DNA from: Symbiodinium natans
Lineage: Eukaryota; Sar; Dinophyceae; Suessiales; Symbiodiniaceae
Direction: 5' to 3'
DNA length: 64,000 nucleotides
Assembly (NCBI GenBank): GCA_905221605.1
Contig: CAJNDS010002560.1
Location: 1-64,000, forward strand
The notes under the pieces were generated by a model. That model was given only the letters and a program-made list of their open reading frames with translations, was not told the origin of the DNA and did no database searches. The position numbers were made by a program, and so were the translations under genes. Shown piece after piece: positions 26,480-35,096 of this stretch (the first letter of the stretch is position 1; each line of letters begins with the position of its first letter).

Positions 26480-29400
26480 ATGCTGCAAGCGCAGGACGAG
26501 CAGATTCGACAGCAGGCAGCTCAACTTCAACAGATGAGTGCCATGCTTACGCAAGCATTGCAGCTTGCAAGTGCGAATGCTGCCAATGCGCATATTGCAG
26601 CAGCTGCAGCTTCATCGTCGACGAGTCCTACACCTGGAGGAGACCCCTCAGCAGCACCTGCAAATGCATCAACTCCTGTGGACATGGAAGTAGACTCTGG
26701 TGTACGAAACAAGAGAGCAGAGGGTTACATTCCACAGTTGCCTCAGCTGAACTATGCGTCCATGACAAGCAGACATGCTGAAATTCGAGTTTGGACGGCC
26801 TACAGAGACGAACTTACGAGTTGGCTTTGTTTGCTCGACGACCGCTACGCTACGGAATTGCAGGAAGCGATCAGTAGCAATGTGGAAGTCTTGCAAGTGA
26901 GGCTTGAAGCCGGGAAAGCAGCCCGGTCAACCAAACTTTGGTTTTTGCTTCGTCAGTCCATGAGCAAGTTCCAACGTGGGCAAGATTTGGTGCATCTCAT
27001 CGAGGTGAAACAAATGGGAGCAAGTGCCGGATACGAACTCTGGCGCTCGTTGAACAACGAATTGTCAGTTCGCTCTAGAGTGGAAGGACAGGCCCTCCGC
27101 GAACAGGCGTTAGGCCTGGTGCCACCAAAGCATCTCAAGCGACCACTTGATGTCGCCAGGTGGTACACCACCGAGCTTCTCAAGTTCGAGGCGCAGGTGA
27201 AGCATCGCTTCCCGGAGTTGCTCATCGGAGAACAAGAGGGAGTCCTGTGCCTGATGAAGCACTTGGATTCTGAGACCAAGAGATATCTGCTCCTCCATCA
27301 CTCAACAAAGAGCATGGGTGAGCTGATGACTGGTTTGCAGTTTTACGACGAGCAACTTCGTGTGATGGACTTCCAGAGAGAAGGAGCATCCGGGTATGCG
27401 AATGCCTTCAAGGGTGGCAAGGGCGGAAAGGGCGACAGAGACAAGAGCAACAAAGGCTCCAAGGGCAACAAGGGCAACAAAGGCGAGAAAGGAGAAAAGG
27501 GACTGAAGGGTGGCAAAGCGAAAGGAAAGGATAAGAAAGGTGACCAAGGTGGAAAAGGAGACAGAGCTCGGAGCAAGAGCAGAGAAGCGAAGAAGACAGA
27601 TGTCTGCCGGAACTGCGGGAAGACTGGACACTGGGCACGCGACTGCTGGGCACCTCCGAAGGACAAAGCCGCAGCGGCGACGAGCCAGGTCGTTACGACG
27701 CAGCCAGAGGCACCATCGTCTTCATCGTCTACATCGGCGAAAGCAGCAGCGCAGCCCACAACCAAAGGCAGTGGAAAAGCACAGTCATCAATCAAGACGT
27801 TTCTGGAAGGATATCACTTCGGTATGATGCTCACGAACCAGGTGGTTAGTTTTCCTTCAGATGATCGCGTTTACTGGTTGATTGACTCTGGTAGTTCGTT
27901 CCACATCATCACGAGAGAGACGCTTGAGAGCGACCACGTAAAAATCCTGAGTTGGTTGGAAGGACGCCCGAAGTCATATGCGGAGACTGCGACTGGAGAT
28001 TCCGTTGAAATTGACGGATCAACACATGTTTTAGTGGAAGTTTGCTTTGAAACCACCACCCCAGCATCATCGAAGAGCAGTTCTGAGCATGAGGGTGACG
28101 CTGTGTACATGTGTAGGGCTAGGTTTGAAGCCGTCATTTCCGATCAGATCAAGCACAATTTGCTGAACATCAACTTGCTTTGTCAGAATGGAGGTTGGGA
28201 GCCAGCGATGTGCGACCAGCAGGGCGTAATTACCGTGCGAAAGCACGGCGTAACGCTGAGACCAACCATGTTTGCTTCAGTTAGTTGGCTTGCGTCAGTT
28301 CGGAATGACCATCCTTTAGCACTGAAACCGCAGGATTTGATCGCCAAAACGGGACAGTTTCGTCGAAGTCGGTCTCGCAAGTCGTCTTCGAGTCGTGATT
28401 TCCATCGTTCGACTTCGAATCGAGGTCATCGCAGCTCTGCGAGAGTGTGTGTTGAGCCCGAAAACCCCGAATTGCTGGATGTTTCATGTCCTGATGAGGT
28501 AGTTGATTGCGAGTTTCAGACGAGCCACGAACATGTTGACCTGGACCAAGGCGAAGCTAAGGACAGACTAAGGACAGTCGGTGACGTTTCCGGCTCTGCG
28601 AGGGATCAACTTCAGTTTTTCAGTCATGTGGATACGCCAGTTGTTCGTGAGCTTGGTAGGGATGAGCGCTTGATTTTCAGTGAAGACAACAGCGTTATCT
28701 CACACAAGCAACAGGACAACAGCACCACACCAGCAGTCGAGTGGCGTGTATTTGAAAATGACAGCAGCGTTATCTCACACAAGCAACAGGATAACAGCAC
28801 CACACCAGCAGTCGAGTGGCGTGTATTTGAAAATGACAGCAGCGTTATCTCACACAAGCAACAGGACAACAGCATCACACCAGCAGTTGAGCGTCTTGTG
28901 CATGAGCATGGTAGGGAAACAGTTGTCTGTCGTGCTTGCGTGGAGGATTTCCCTGATGAGGTTGAGACTGGCAGCTTGGATTGCTCAAAGAGGCGAAGTT
29001 TTCCTAGAGCAGGACAGATAGGAGACCGCCGCTATGGATCCGAGTGCCACGATGCAACAGAGCATTCAACAGTTGGAAGGCATGCGCCAGGGGGCGAGAC
29101 GCAGGAGACTGATATTGTTGGAGGCCAACGCCGCGCAGCACGGCATAGAGCTTCCACAGGATCTCCGAGAGGAGCTCCAGGCAACGTATGCCGAGGCGGA
29201 GTCCACTGGAGGGGACGAGATGGATCTGGATTTGGATTCGGCAAGGATGGACCCTTCGACCTCATCTCCTTCGATAGAGTACATCATGGAAGAGACGGAA
29301 GCGGCGGAGGCACCATCGTCCCACACTGGGGTGAGGGAATTCCAAACGGATCCTTCGATGTCAGAGGCTCCAGCCAAGGGACCCGCTATGGTGCAGATGA

Positions 29401-30436
29401 AGCCGACGCCGAAGATCAAATCCAAGGAAAAAGCCAAGGCCGTGAGACCGGTGCGGAATTTGCTGCCGGACCATGTGGATCAATCGACCATGGGAGTCGA
29501 TCCTCGGGAGCCCTCCGGCCCCACGCCGGCATCGTCAGCGCCAACACGGAGAGGAAAACGGCGCTGGGCGTCGACAGGCTGGATGACGTGGATTGCTCGT
29601 CGATTTGGAGGAGCTTGGACGGCACAAGCTTCGGGAGCCAGCGACTCACCGGATACGCCGGTGACGCTGTTTTGCCTCCTGTGCCAGAAGTATGTCACCG
29701 AAGCCCATTTGATGAGCGAGCCACACGAAGCCAACATGCAGGGCTTCACGCAGACCATCTCCAAGGAGGGCCTCCACGTGACGCAGAACCCGGTGGATTG
29801 GGCCACATGGGAGCAAGCTCTTGCCGAACCAGAGCAGCTGGAACTTGGAGTGACAGAGGGCAAGGCTCGCTCAGTGGTTGCGCTGGGACCGAGCGAGTTT
29901 CCTCAGCCAAACCCGAAGGAAACAACCGCGGCAGCACCGGCGAGCCCAGGGCCAGGACCATCGACAATGGTGGTGGAGATAGACGAGTCCGACGAGGATT
30001 GGGGAGAATGGAGGCCAACCACAGGGGTTCCAGCTCCAACGACCCCAGCACATCCGGAGCATCCCCCTATCTCCATGACGCAGCCGCCGGGGGAACCGGT
30101 CGGCCCGACAGCAGTGTACACGGAGCACCGCCGGGGCCCCGAGCCCAGGCATGCAAAGAGCACTCTCCGAGTGACACCTCCCTGGCGGGAATCACTTTCC
30201 AACCTGGGCTACCATGGTCCGTATCTACAGCTGCATCTGAGCACACCAGGCCACACCTCAGAAGGGCTGCAAGCCCTCGGACCTTTGAGGGAGAGCTTCC
30301 TGCGGATGCAGGTGAAGGACCATGCCCAACTGCCGGTCAGCTTGACACCCCCGAAAGCCACCAGCGATGGCAGAAACGATGGAAACAGGAGAAGCGGGGA
30401 CATTGGCACCGGCAGGAAGGCCATTCAACCCAATGA
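26480..30436 (+). CDS. copia gag - protease (copy B), open into linker
   Basis: A 1318-codon frame from an ATG at 26480 (MLQAQDEQIRQQAAQLQQ). Gag core to about residue 310, then a Gly-Lys-rich basic stretch (about 312-365), CCHC zinc knuckle CRNCGKTGHWARDC (about 376-389) and the protease active site LIDSGSSFH with Asp near 469. Three 25-residue repeats with SVISHKQQDNS lie at 28685-28909, against two in copy A. Past about 29018 the frame remains open through the linker but ends at 30436, because the 23-bp deletion diverts it. In copy A the same frame continues into integrase. The proteins package element RNA and mature the polyprotein. Confidence 0.88.
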   Translation: MLQAQDEQIRQQAAQLQQMSAMLTQALQLASANAANAHIAAAAASSSTSPTPGGDPSAAPANASTPVDMEVDSGVRNKRAEGYIPQLPQLNYASMTSRHAEIRVWTAYRDELTSWLCLLDDRYATELQEAISSNVEVLQVRLEAGKAARSTKLWFLLRQSMSKFQRGQDLVHLIEVKQMGASAGYELWRSLNNELSVRSRVEGQALREQALGLVPPKHLKRPLDVARWYTTELLKFEAQVKHRFPELLIGEQEGVLCLMKHLDSETKRYLLLHHSTKSMGELMTGLQFYDEQLRVMDFQREGASGYANAFKGGKGGKGDRDKSNKGSKGNKGNKGEKGEKGLKGGKAKGKDKKGDQGGKGDRARSKSREAKKTDVCRNCGKTGHWARDCWAPPKDKAAAATSQVVTTQPEAPSSSSSTSAKAAAQPTTKGSGKAQSSIKTFLEGYHFGMMLTNQVVSFPSDDRVYWLIDSGSSFHIITRETLESDHVKILSWLEGRPKSYAETATGDSVEIDGSTHVLVEVCFETTTPASSKSSSEHEGDAVYMCRARFEAVISDQIKHNLLNINLLCQNGGWEPAMCDQQGVITVRKHGVTLRPTMFASVSWLASVRNDHPLALKPQDLIAKTGQFRRSRSRKSSSSRDFHRSTSNRGHRSSARVCVEPENPELLDVSCPDEVVDCEFQTSHEHVDLDQGEAKDRLRTVGDVSGSARDQLQFFSHVDTPVVRELGRDERLIFSEDNSVISHKQQDNSTTPAVEWRVFENDSSVISHKQQDNSTTPAVEWRVFENDSSVISHKQQDNSITPAVERLVHEHGRETVVCRACVEDFPDEVETGSLDCSKRRSFPRAGQIGDRRYGSECHDATEHSTVGRHAPGGETQETDIVGGQRRAARHRASTGSPRGAPGNVCRGGVHWRGRDGSGFGFGKDGPFDLISFDRVHHGRDGSGGGTIVPHWGEGIPNGSFDVRGSSQGTRYGADEADAEDQIQGKSQGRETGAEFAAGPCGSIDHGSRSSGALRPHAGIVSANTERKTALGVDRLDDVDCSSIWRSLDGTSFGSQRLTGYAGDAVLPPVPEVCHRSPFDERATRSQHAGLHADHLQGGPPRDAEPGGLGHMGASSCRTRAAGTWSDRGQGSLSGCAGTERVSSAKPEGNNRGSTGEPRARTIDNGGGDRRVRRGLGRMEANHRGSSSNDPSTSGASPYLHDAAAGGTGRPDSSVHGAPPGPRAQACKEHSPSDTSLAGITFQPGLPWSVSTAASEHTRPHLRRAASPRTFEGELPADAGEGPCPTAGQLDTPESHQRWQKRWKQEKRGHWHRQEGHSTQ
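28685..28909 (+). repeat. 75-bp in-frame coding repeat, three copies
   Basis: Three tandem 75-bp units starting at 28685, 28760 and 28835, each coding 25 residues with SVISHKQQDNSTTPAVE. Copy A has two. It is an in-frame variable-number repeat between protease and ORF2. Confidence 0.88.
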
Positions 30437-33400
30437 GCCTTCGCGCTCAGCTCGAGGCGGGGGTCCTCACGGGCCAACAATACGAGGACCGGCGCCGAGC
30501 AAGGTCGCAGGACATACAGGCTGCGAGGTCGGTCGCGCCAAGGCTGGCGCTCCCGATACCTCCGCCACCTCCAGTTCCGCGGCCCGAACGCACGCCCGAA
30601 ACCCCAATTCCGTGGAGTGGCGCGCCGTCGCCTGCATTCATGGAACTTATCAGGCGCCGCCGAGATCGCCAAGAGCGCGATCGTTCTCGCTCCCCGTCTC
30701 CCTGAAAGGGAGTACGGAGAAGCCCAACCCAATCCTTGCAGCTTTGTCCCAAGATGAAAGAAAAGAGCCCGATACGCGACAGCCACAACAGCAGTTTGAG
30801 TTAGTCACTGAAGAAGGAATTATTGGGGACAATGTGCGTAGTAAACAGGCAGAGCTTCAGCACCACATGCAGGGACACGTACCATACATGTCTGACTGTG
30901 AGTTTTGCCAGCGCACTAGAGGGACCACTCCAGCCCGAAAGCGTAGCGAACTGAACCCGAGAGAGTTTCAGCTTGACCAGTGCTTCTTTCGCAAGCTTGC
31001 ATTCATCGTACTGGTTCATACCATGAGCTTTGCGATTGCAGTTTGCTTTAGACCTGAGGGAGAGAGCGCAGCAACAACAGCAGAGCATTTGCATCCCTGG
31101 GTCAGGCACTTTGGTGTGAAACAACCGCATTTCATGTCTGATGCAGAGGGACTCACGAAGAACATCGCAGCGAGGCTCGCTGATCTTTGTGAGGGTACTG
31201 AGGACAGCTTTGCACCCGAAAGGCATGCACCAGCAGCAGAACGAGCCATTAGGACCCTGAAAGGAATCGTAGCAACACATGAGCTTGAGTTGCGTGAACA
31301 TGGCGTTGTTTTGGATGGTGAGTGTGCGGATGTTTTCGACCTTTTGTTTCAATACGCAGCACACACGCACAACAGGTTTTCAGTTTCTGTAGGGTCGACC
31401 ATGACACCCATGCAGAAGATCCGCGGAGATCGAGTGCGACCGCAAGTCACGTATCCGTTCGGTGCGGTAGCATACGCTAAGATAACGCGGGCTAGAAGAC
31501 CTGACGCGGATGCCAAGTATGCTCGAGGGATCTACTTGGGACCAGTGCTTGGGAGCACAGGTCATGCCATGGAAATCCGCTTGGATAGTGGGGAGACGAA
31601 ACGGGTGATCGCGCCCGGACTCAAATTGCTCTACCCGTTGCGTTTCGACGCAAATCTTCTGCCCGGTGCAAAGGCCCTAGATGGCTTCGTGCCCCCGCCT
31701 GAAGCACCGAAGACCAAAGAGCTGTTTCTCCCATATGTTCCAGGTGGAGGTCCTCCCATAGACTGGGTGAGACAACATGGTGTTACACCCAAGTGCCCCG
31801 GATGCCAGGAAGGCGTCAGCTCGAGCAGGCATTCCCAAAAGTGTGTGAAGAGATACCAAAAATGGTTGCGTGATTCCATCGATGATGCTCTGGAGGCATT
31901 AGATGAAGGACCGAAGGTCGACCGAAGACCTGAGGAGCTAATTGGAGAAGACCCATACGATGATGACGAGCAAATGAAGCCGAACAAGCGAACACGCTTT
32001 GGAGGAGAGGAGGTCCGAGCGTTTGATCCTGAGCAAGCAGGAGTCGGAGACTTGGAGATCCCGGAGATGTCAGTGCCAGATGCTGACTGGAATGTATCCG
32101 AATACCAGCCGTCCGAGGCTGAGGATGAGGATATGGGAGACGCTCCAGAGCATCCCCAGACATTCCATGAGGGGGTCCCAGTCCGATACCTGGAGGAATT
32201 GCTCGAGAACGCCCACTACACACCACAACCACTCTCTTGTTGTGACCACTACGACGTCGAAGCAGCATGTCACTTACTTGTTGGTCGGTCGAGCGTGGAG
32301 AAGTTCCCATATGTTTGCTTGAACACGACAACACAACAACAGCACCACAAGCAACAGCAGTCGGTCGAGCGTGAAGCAGTTGAGTTGTTGAATCTCCAGG
32401 ACCACCCATGTGTATGTTCTTCAGTTAAAGAGAAAAAGGAAGATGAGTCCGCAGGGGCGTACATGAGAATCCAAGACAGGACTCTGTGGGTGAATCGACC
32501 TCGAACCAGCTACGACGACCTGGAAGGTTTCCAGCTGGACCCTGAAGAGACATGGCAAGGAATCAAGAAAGAAGTGAATGCGCTCGATAGTCTGAAAGTT
32601 GGTTATGCAAGATCAAAGAGCGAGATTGATGAATACCGCAAAGCCAACCCAAACTGTCGGACGGTCAAGTCCCGATGGGTCCTCACTCAGAAGGCCCCAG
32701 GACTAGTCCGAGCAAGGATAGTCGCTAAGGATTTTGCTCATGGCCGACCATCCGCACTCGATTTGGGGTTGAGTTCTAATACTGCGTCGGTGGAAGCCCT
32801 CAAGATCGTCCTTGCACGGGCGGCGAAGGGAAAGATGCGGGCTTACGGCCTCGACATCTCCACCGCGTTTCTCTTTGCGCAGGTAGTGGAACCCACCATT
32901 ATCGAGTTGCCAAGTACATTCGCGCTCGAGAGCGGCGAAACCGCGTACTTGATACTAGAGAAAGCGCTCTACGGTTTGCGTTCCGCCAGCCTTAGCTGGC
33001 AGCGACACCTGAACAGGATCGTATCTGCACTAGGCTTACAAGCGAGTCCGCTTGAACCGACGCTTTTCAGCGGATGGGTCAACCTTGAATCCGGATGGGA
33101 GTATATCATCATGTTAGCGTACGTGGATGATTTGCTCATTGTGTCCTCTACCGAAAAAGGGTTCGAGTACGTCCACGAAGCCCTGAGTTCAGTCTTGAAA
33201 GTCAAAGTGACAGGGAGGCTGATCGAAGATGGGCAGATGGAATTCCTCGGCCGTTTAATCCGTTGGGATGGACGACAGATCATGCTTGGGGTGAAGCCTG
33301 AGTATGTGAAGTCGGTCTTTACATCCTTCGGATGGGACATATCCACCGTAAAAGCATCCTTGACGACACCCGACATCAGGAGTATGTACGATGAGGAGAG

Positions 33401-34916
33401 TGTTGAAGAGCCTTCAAAGGAGCTGTCCAGTGAAGCAGCTTCACGGTTCCGAAGTTGCCTAGGGAAGATAGGCTGGCTCTGTCAAACTCGCTCAGATATA
33501 ACGTACTTTCACTCCATGTTGTCGCGCGGACAAAGCATGCCACGGCAAGTACATGAAGATGCACTTCGCAAGTTCCTGCGATGGTTAGCAGCGTTTCCGC
33601 TGTTAGATCAAATCTTCCCGCTCGGAGATGGCAAGACCAATGAGGGGGAGAATGCCAGCCTGGTAGCCTATTGCGACAGCAATTGGGGCAGCGAGATGAG
33701 CGTAGCCCGGAAGAGCACCAGTGGCGGAGTGATCTACATCGCAGTGGACGGTCTGTGGTACTGCATAAAGGGGTACAGCCGCCTGCAGAGCGTCGTGGCA
33801 CTCAGCTCAGCAGAGGCAGAGTTGTTTGCCATCGCCGAGGCAGCGAAAGAGGTGGCAGGACTTGCGCAATTGACGGCGCATATCTGGGGCACCCTCCAGA
33901 AACCCCACCGCGTGTATACCGACAGTGCCTCAGCTAGGCAAATTGCCAGCATGGAGGGGCTACTCAGACGCATGCGGCATATAGACTTGAGGTTGTGCTT
34001 TATCCAAGACCGTGTCCATAGCGGCGAGTTAGCAGTAGAGGGAGTGGCCGGAACCGAGAATGTGAGCGATCTTCTTACAAAGAATTTAAATCGCCTCCAA
34101 ACAGCAAAGCATACAGCAACCCTCGGACTAGAAGATGTCACCAACATCGATTTCCGAGAGGTCCCAGCAGTCAGGTCTTGCTTGTTGCTGTCTGGAGTGC
34201 TAGATTCGATACTCGGGCCGGACAACCTCGAATATGAAGCTTTCTGTCGGCTATGCGAACTCGAGACTGAATATTCAACTTTGCTGATCGAGTTTTGCAC
34301 GAGTTCACGTTCGAATCTGTACCTGCAAGGAAGTGTGCACCAAGTATTTGTCCTGCCGATTACTCAAGGGGTTGACGGAACCTCGAATGACACCGTGGAG
34401 CGGGTCATGTCTGCAATGAATGTTGCGAGAGAATGGGGGATGAAGGTTGTTTTCTGGAGCAGCACTCCTTGTACCGGAGGTAGCCCGTACCAACGGCGAC
34501 ACGAAGATCGGCCGGGCTATCAGGACCATCTACAAGCTTTGTTCACGGTGCATCGCAAGCTCTGGCGGAGCTTCTTAGTGATGGTGAACCACCCGCAAGT
34601 GGGGGTATGGGTCATAGAATGGCCGCAGAGGTGTGCCTACTGGGGATGGGCAAGCACCCGTTCGTTTGCAAAGCAAAGAACCCATTACACTGGCGAAGTG
34701 CACGGCTGTGTTTCAGGCTTGGTAGGCAGAGATGGATTACCTATCCGAAAGATTTGGAAACTGATGTCGAACGATGAACAGTTTGTGCGAACAATGTCCG
34801 AAACATTTGCATGTACCTGCAAGGGAGATCATTCACGAAACTTTGATCTCAAGGCAACGCAGCACTATCCGCCAGCTTTCGCGGACGTCGCCCTGGAAAG
34901 CTTGCGACTGCGGTAA
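29034..34916 (+). CDS. ORF2 fused to integrase - reverse transcriptase - RNase H (copy B)
   Basis: A 1960-codon frame. Residues 1-445 correspond to ORF2, with the same ATG, upstream in-frame TAG (29019-29021) and C2H2 finger CLLC...H...H as in copy A. The 23-bp deletion at about 30367 then moves the frame into the integrase register. Integrase has a short HHMQGH...CEFC segment (about 609), Asp in QLDQCFF (about 647), Asp in FMSDAEG (about 701) and Glu in ERAIRTLK (about 735). RT has DISTAFLFA (about 1273) and LAYVDDLLIVS (YVDD about 1362). RNase H has YCDSNWG, SSAEAE and YTDSAS (about 1547, 1594, 1629). A C-terminal extension of about 260 residues has STPCTGGSPYQ, IEWPQRCAYWGW and a CTCKGDH segment. 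All catalytic motifs are intact, so the enzymes may be active, but the fusion is abnormal. Confidence 0.92.
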   Translation: MDPSATMQQSIQQLEGMRQGARRRRLILLEANAAQHGIELPQDLREELQATYAEAESTGGDEMDLDLDSARMDPSTSSPSIEYIMEETEAAEAPSSHTGVREFQTDPSMSEAPAKGPAMVQMKPTPKIKSKEKAKAVRPVRNLLPDHVDQSTMGVDPREPSGPTPASSAPTRRGKRRWASTGWMTWIARRFGGAWTAQASGASDSPDTPVTLFCLLCQKYVTEAHLMSEPHEANMQGFTQTISKEGLHVTQNPVDWATWEQALAEPEQLELGVTEGKARSVVALGPSEFPQPNPKETTAAAPASPGPGPSTMVVEIDESDEDWGEWRPTTGVPAPTTPAHPEHPPISMTQPPGEPVGPTAVYTEHRRGPEPRHAKSTLRVTPPWRESLSNLGYHGPYLQLHLSTPGHTSEGLQALGPLRESFLRMQVKDHAQLPVSLTPPKATSDGRNDGNRRSGDIGTGRKAIQPNEPSRSARGGGPHGPTIRGPAPSKVAGHTGCEVGRAKAGAPDTSATSSSAARTHARNPNSVEWRAVACIHGTYQAPPRSPRARSFSLPVSLKGSTEKPNPILAALSQDERKEPDTRQPQQQFELVTEEGIIGDNVRSKQAELQHHMQGHVPYMSDCEFCQRTRGTTPARKRSELNPREFQLDQCFFRKLAFIVLVHTMSFAIAVCFRPEGESAATTAEHLHPWVRHFGVKQPHFMSDAEGLTKNIAARLADLCEGTEDSFAPERHAPAAERAIRTLKGIVATHELELREHGVVLDGECADVFDLLFQYAAHTHNRFSVSVGSTMTPMQKIRGDRVRPQVTYPFGAVAYAKITRARRPDADAKYARGIYLGPVLGSTGHAMEIRLDSGETKRVIAPGLKLLYPLRFDANLLPGAKALDGFVPPPEAPKTKELFLPYVPGGGPPIDWVRQHGVTPKCPGCQEGVSSSRHSQKCVKRYQKWLRDSIDDALEALDEGPKVDRRPEELIGEDPYDDDEQMKPNKRTRFGGEEVRAFDPEQAGVGDLEIPEMSVPDADWNVSEYQPSEAEDEDMGDAPEHPQTFHEGVPVRYLEELLENAHYTPQPLSCCDHYDVEAACHLLVGRSSVEKFPYVCLNTTTQQQHHKQQQSVEREAVELLNLQDHPCVCSSVKEKKEDESAGAYMRIQDRTLWVNRPRTSYDDLEGFQLDPEETWQGIKKEVNALDSLKVGYARSKSEIDEYRKANPNCRTVKSRWVLTQKAPGLVRARIVAKDFAHGRPSALDLGLSSNTASVEALKIVLARAAKGKMRAYGLDISTAFLFAQVVEPTIIELPSTFALESGETAYLILEKALYGLRSASLSWQRHLNRIVSALGLQASPLEPTLFSGWVNLESGWEYIIMLAYVDDLLIVSSTEKGFEYVHEALSSVLKVKVTGRLIEDGQMEFLGRLIRWDGRQIMLGVKPEYVKSVFTSFGWDISTVKASLTTPDIRSMYDEESVEEPSKELSSEAASRFRSCLGKIGWLCQTRSDITYFHSMLSRGQSMPRQVHEDALRKFLRWLAAFPLLDQIFPLGDGKTNEGENASLVAYCDSNWGSEMSVARKSTSGGVIYIAVDGLWYCIKGYSRLQSVVALSSAEAELFAIAEAAKEVAGLAQLTAHIWGTLQKPHRVYTDSASARQIASMEGLLRRMRHIDLRLCFIQDRVHSGELAVEGVAGTENVSDLLTKNLNRLQTAKHTATLGLEDVTNIDFREVPAVRSCLLLSGVLDSILGPDNLEYEAFCRLCELETEYSTLLIEFCTSSRSNLYLQGSVHQVFVLPITQGVDGTSNDTVERVMSAMNVAREWGMKVVFWSSTPCTGGSPYQRRHEDRPGYQDHLQALFTVHRKLWRSFLVMVNHPQVGVWVIEWPQRCAYWGWASTRSFAKQRTHYTGEVHGCVSGLVGRDGLPIRKIWKLMSNDEQFVRTMSETFACTCKGDHSRNFDLKATQHYPPAFADVALESLRLR
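30367..30705 (+). pseudogene. ORF2 C-terminus displaced by 23-bp deletion (copy B)
   Basis: A 112-codon frame that matches the last 112 residues of ORF2 in copy A, including the Pro-rich segment LPIPPPPPVPRP and the tail RSRSPSP. In copy B it is cut off from the rest of ORF2 by the deletion. Its conservation after separation reflects recent divergence rather than proven use. Confidence 0.75.
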
Positions 34917-35083
34917 TTCGGTTACTTTGCGAGAGTTAGTCGACCTCCAGCGGTCTGAAGCAGTGCAGCGGTCTAGGACTGAGGAATGCGCCGGCATGCG
35001 CGCCCCGGCGAGGAGCTTAGTTGACTTTGCGTGGAGCTTAGTTGACGTGACCAACAGTGAAACTCTTGGTCATGAGGGGGAGT
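34917..35083 (+). other. 3' untranslated region and polypurine tract of copy B
   Basis: About 160 bases shared with copy A (1657-1820 inverted), ending in GAGGGGGAG (35074-35082) just before the LTR start TGATATATGTGAC. It contains two close copies of GGAGCTTAGTTGAC (35020-35050 region). The purine run is the likely plus-strand priming site. Confidence 0.7.
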
Positions 35084-35096
35084 TGATATATGTGAC
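35084..35096 (+). repeat. LTR start motif TGATATATGTGAC (copy B 3' end)
   Basis: First 13 bases of the 3' LTR. The same 13-mer occurs at 36574-36586 and 39037-39049 on the plus strand and at 1641-1653 and 25441-25453 on the minus strand, always at an element boundary. Here the XY material begins directly after it. Confidence 0.8.

Larger units (their letters stand above)
25785..35096 (+). mobile_element. Ty1/copia retrotransposon, copy B (nearly full length)
   Basis: Contains a 5' LTR, leader, gag-protease frame, ORF2/integrase/RT/RNase H frame, 3' untranslated region, polypurine tract and the first 13 bases of the 3' LTR. It is the inverted partner of copy A, with RT-RNase H proteins about 98% alike by eye. 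The 3' LTR is interrupted after TGATATATGTGAC by two XY units and resumes at 39050. The main defects are a 23-bp deletion at about 30367, which fuses ORF2 to integrase, and frame breaks at the gag N-terminus. Confidence 0.92.
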
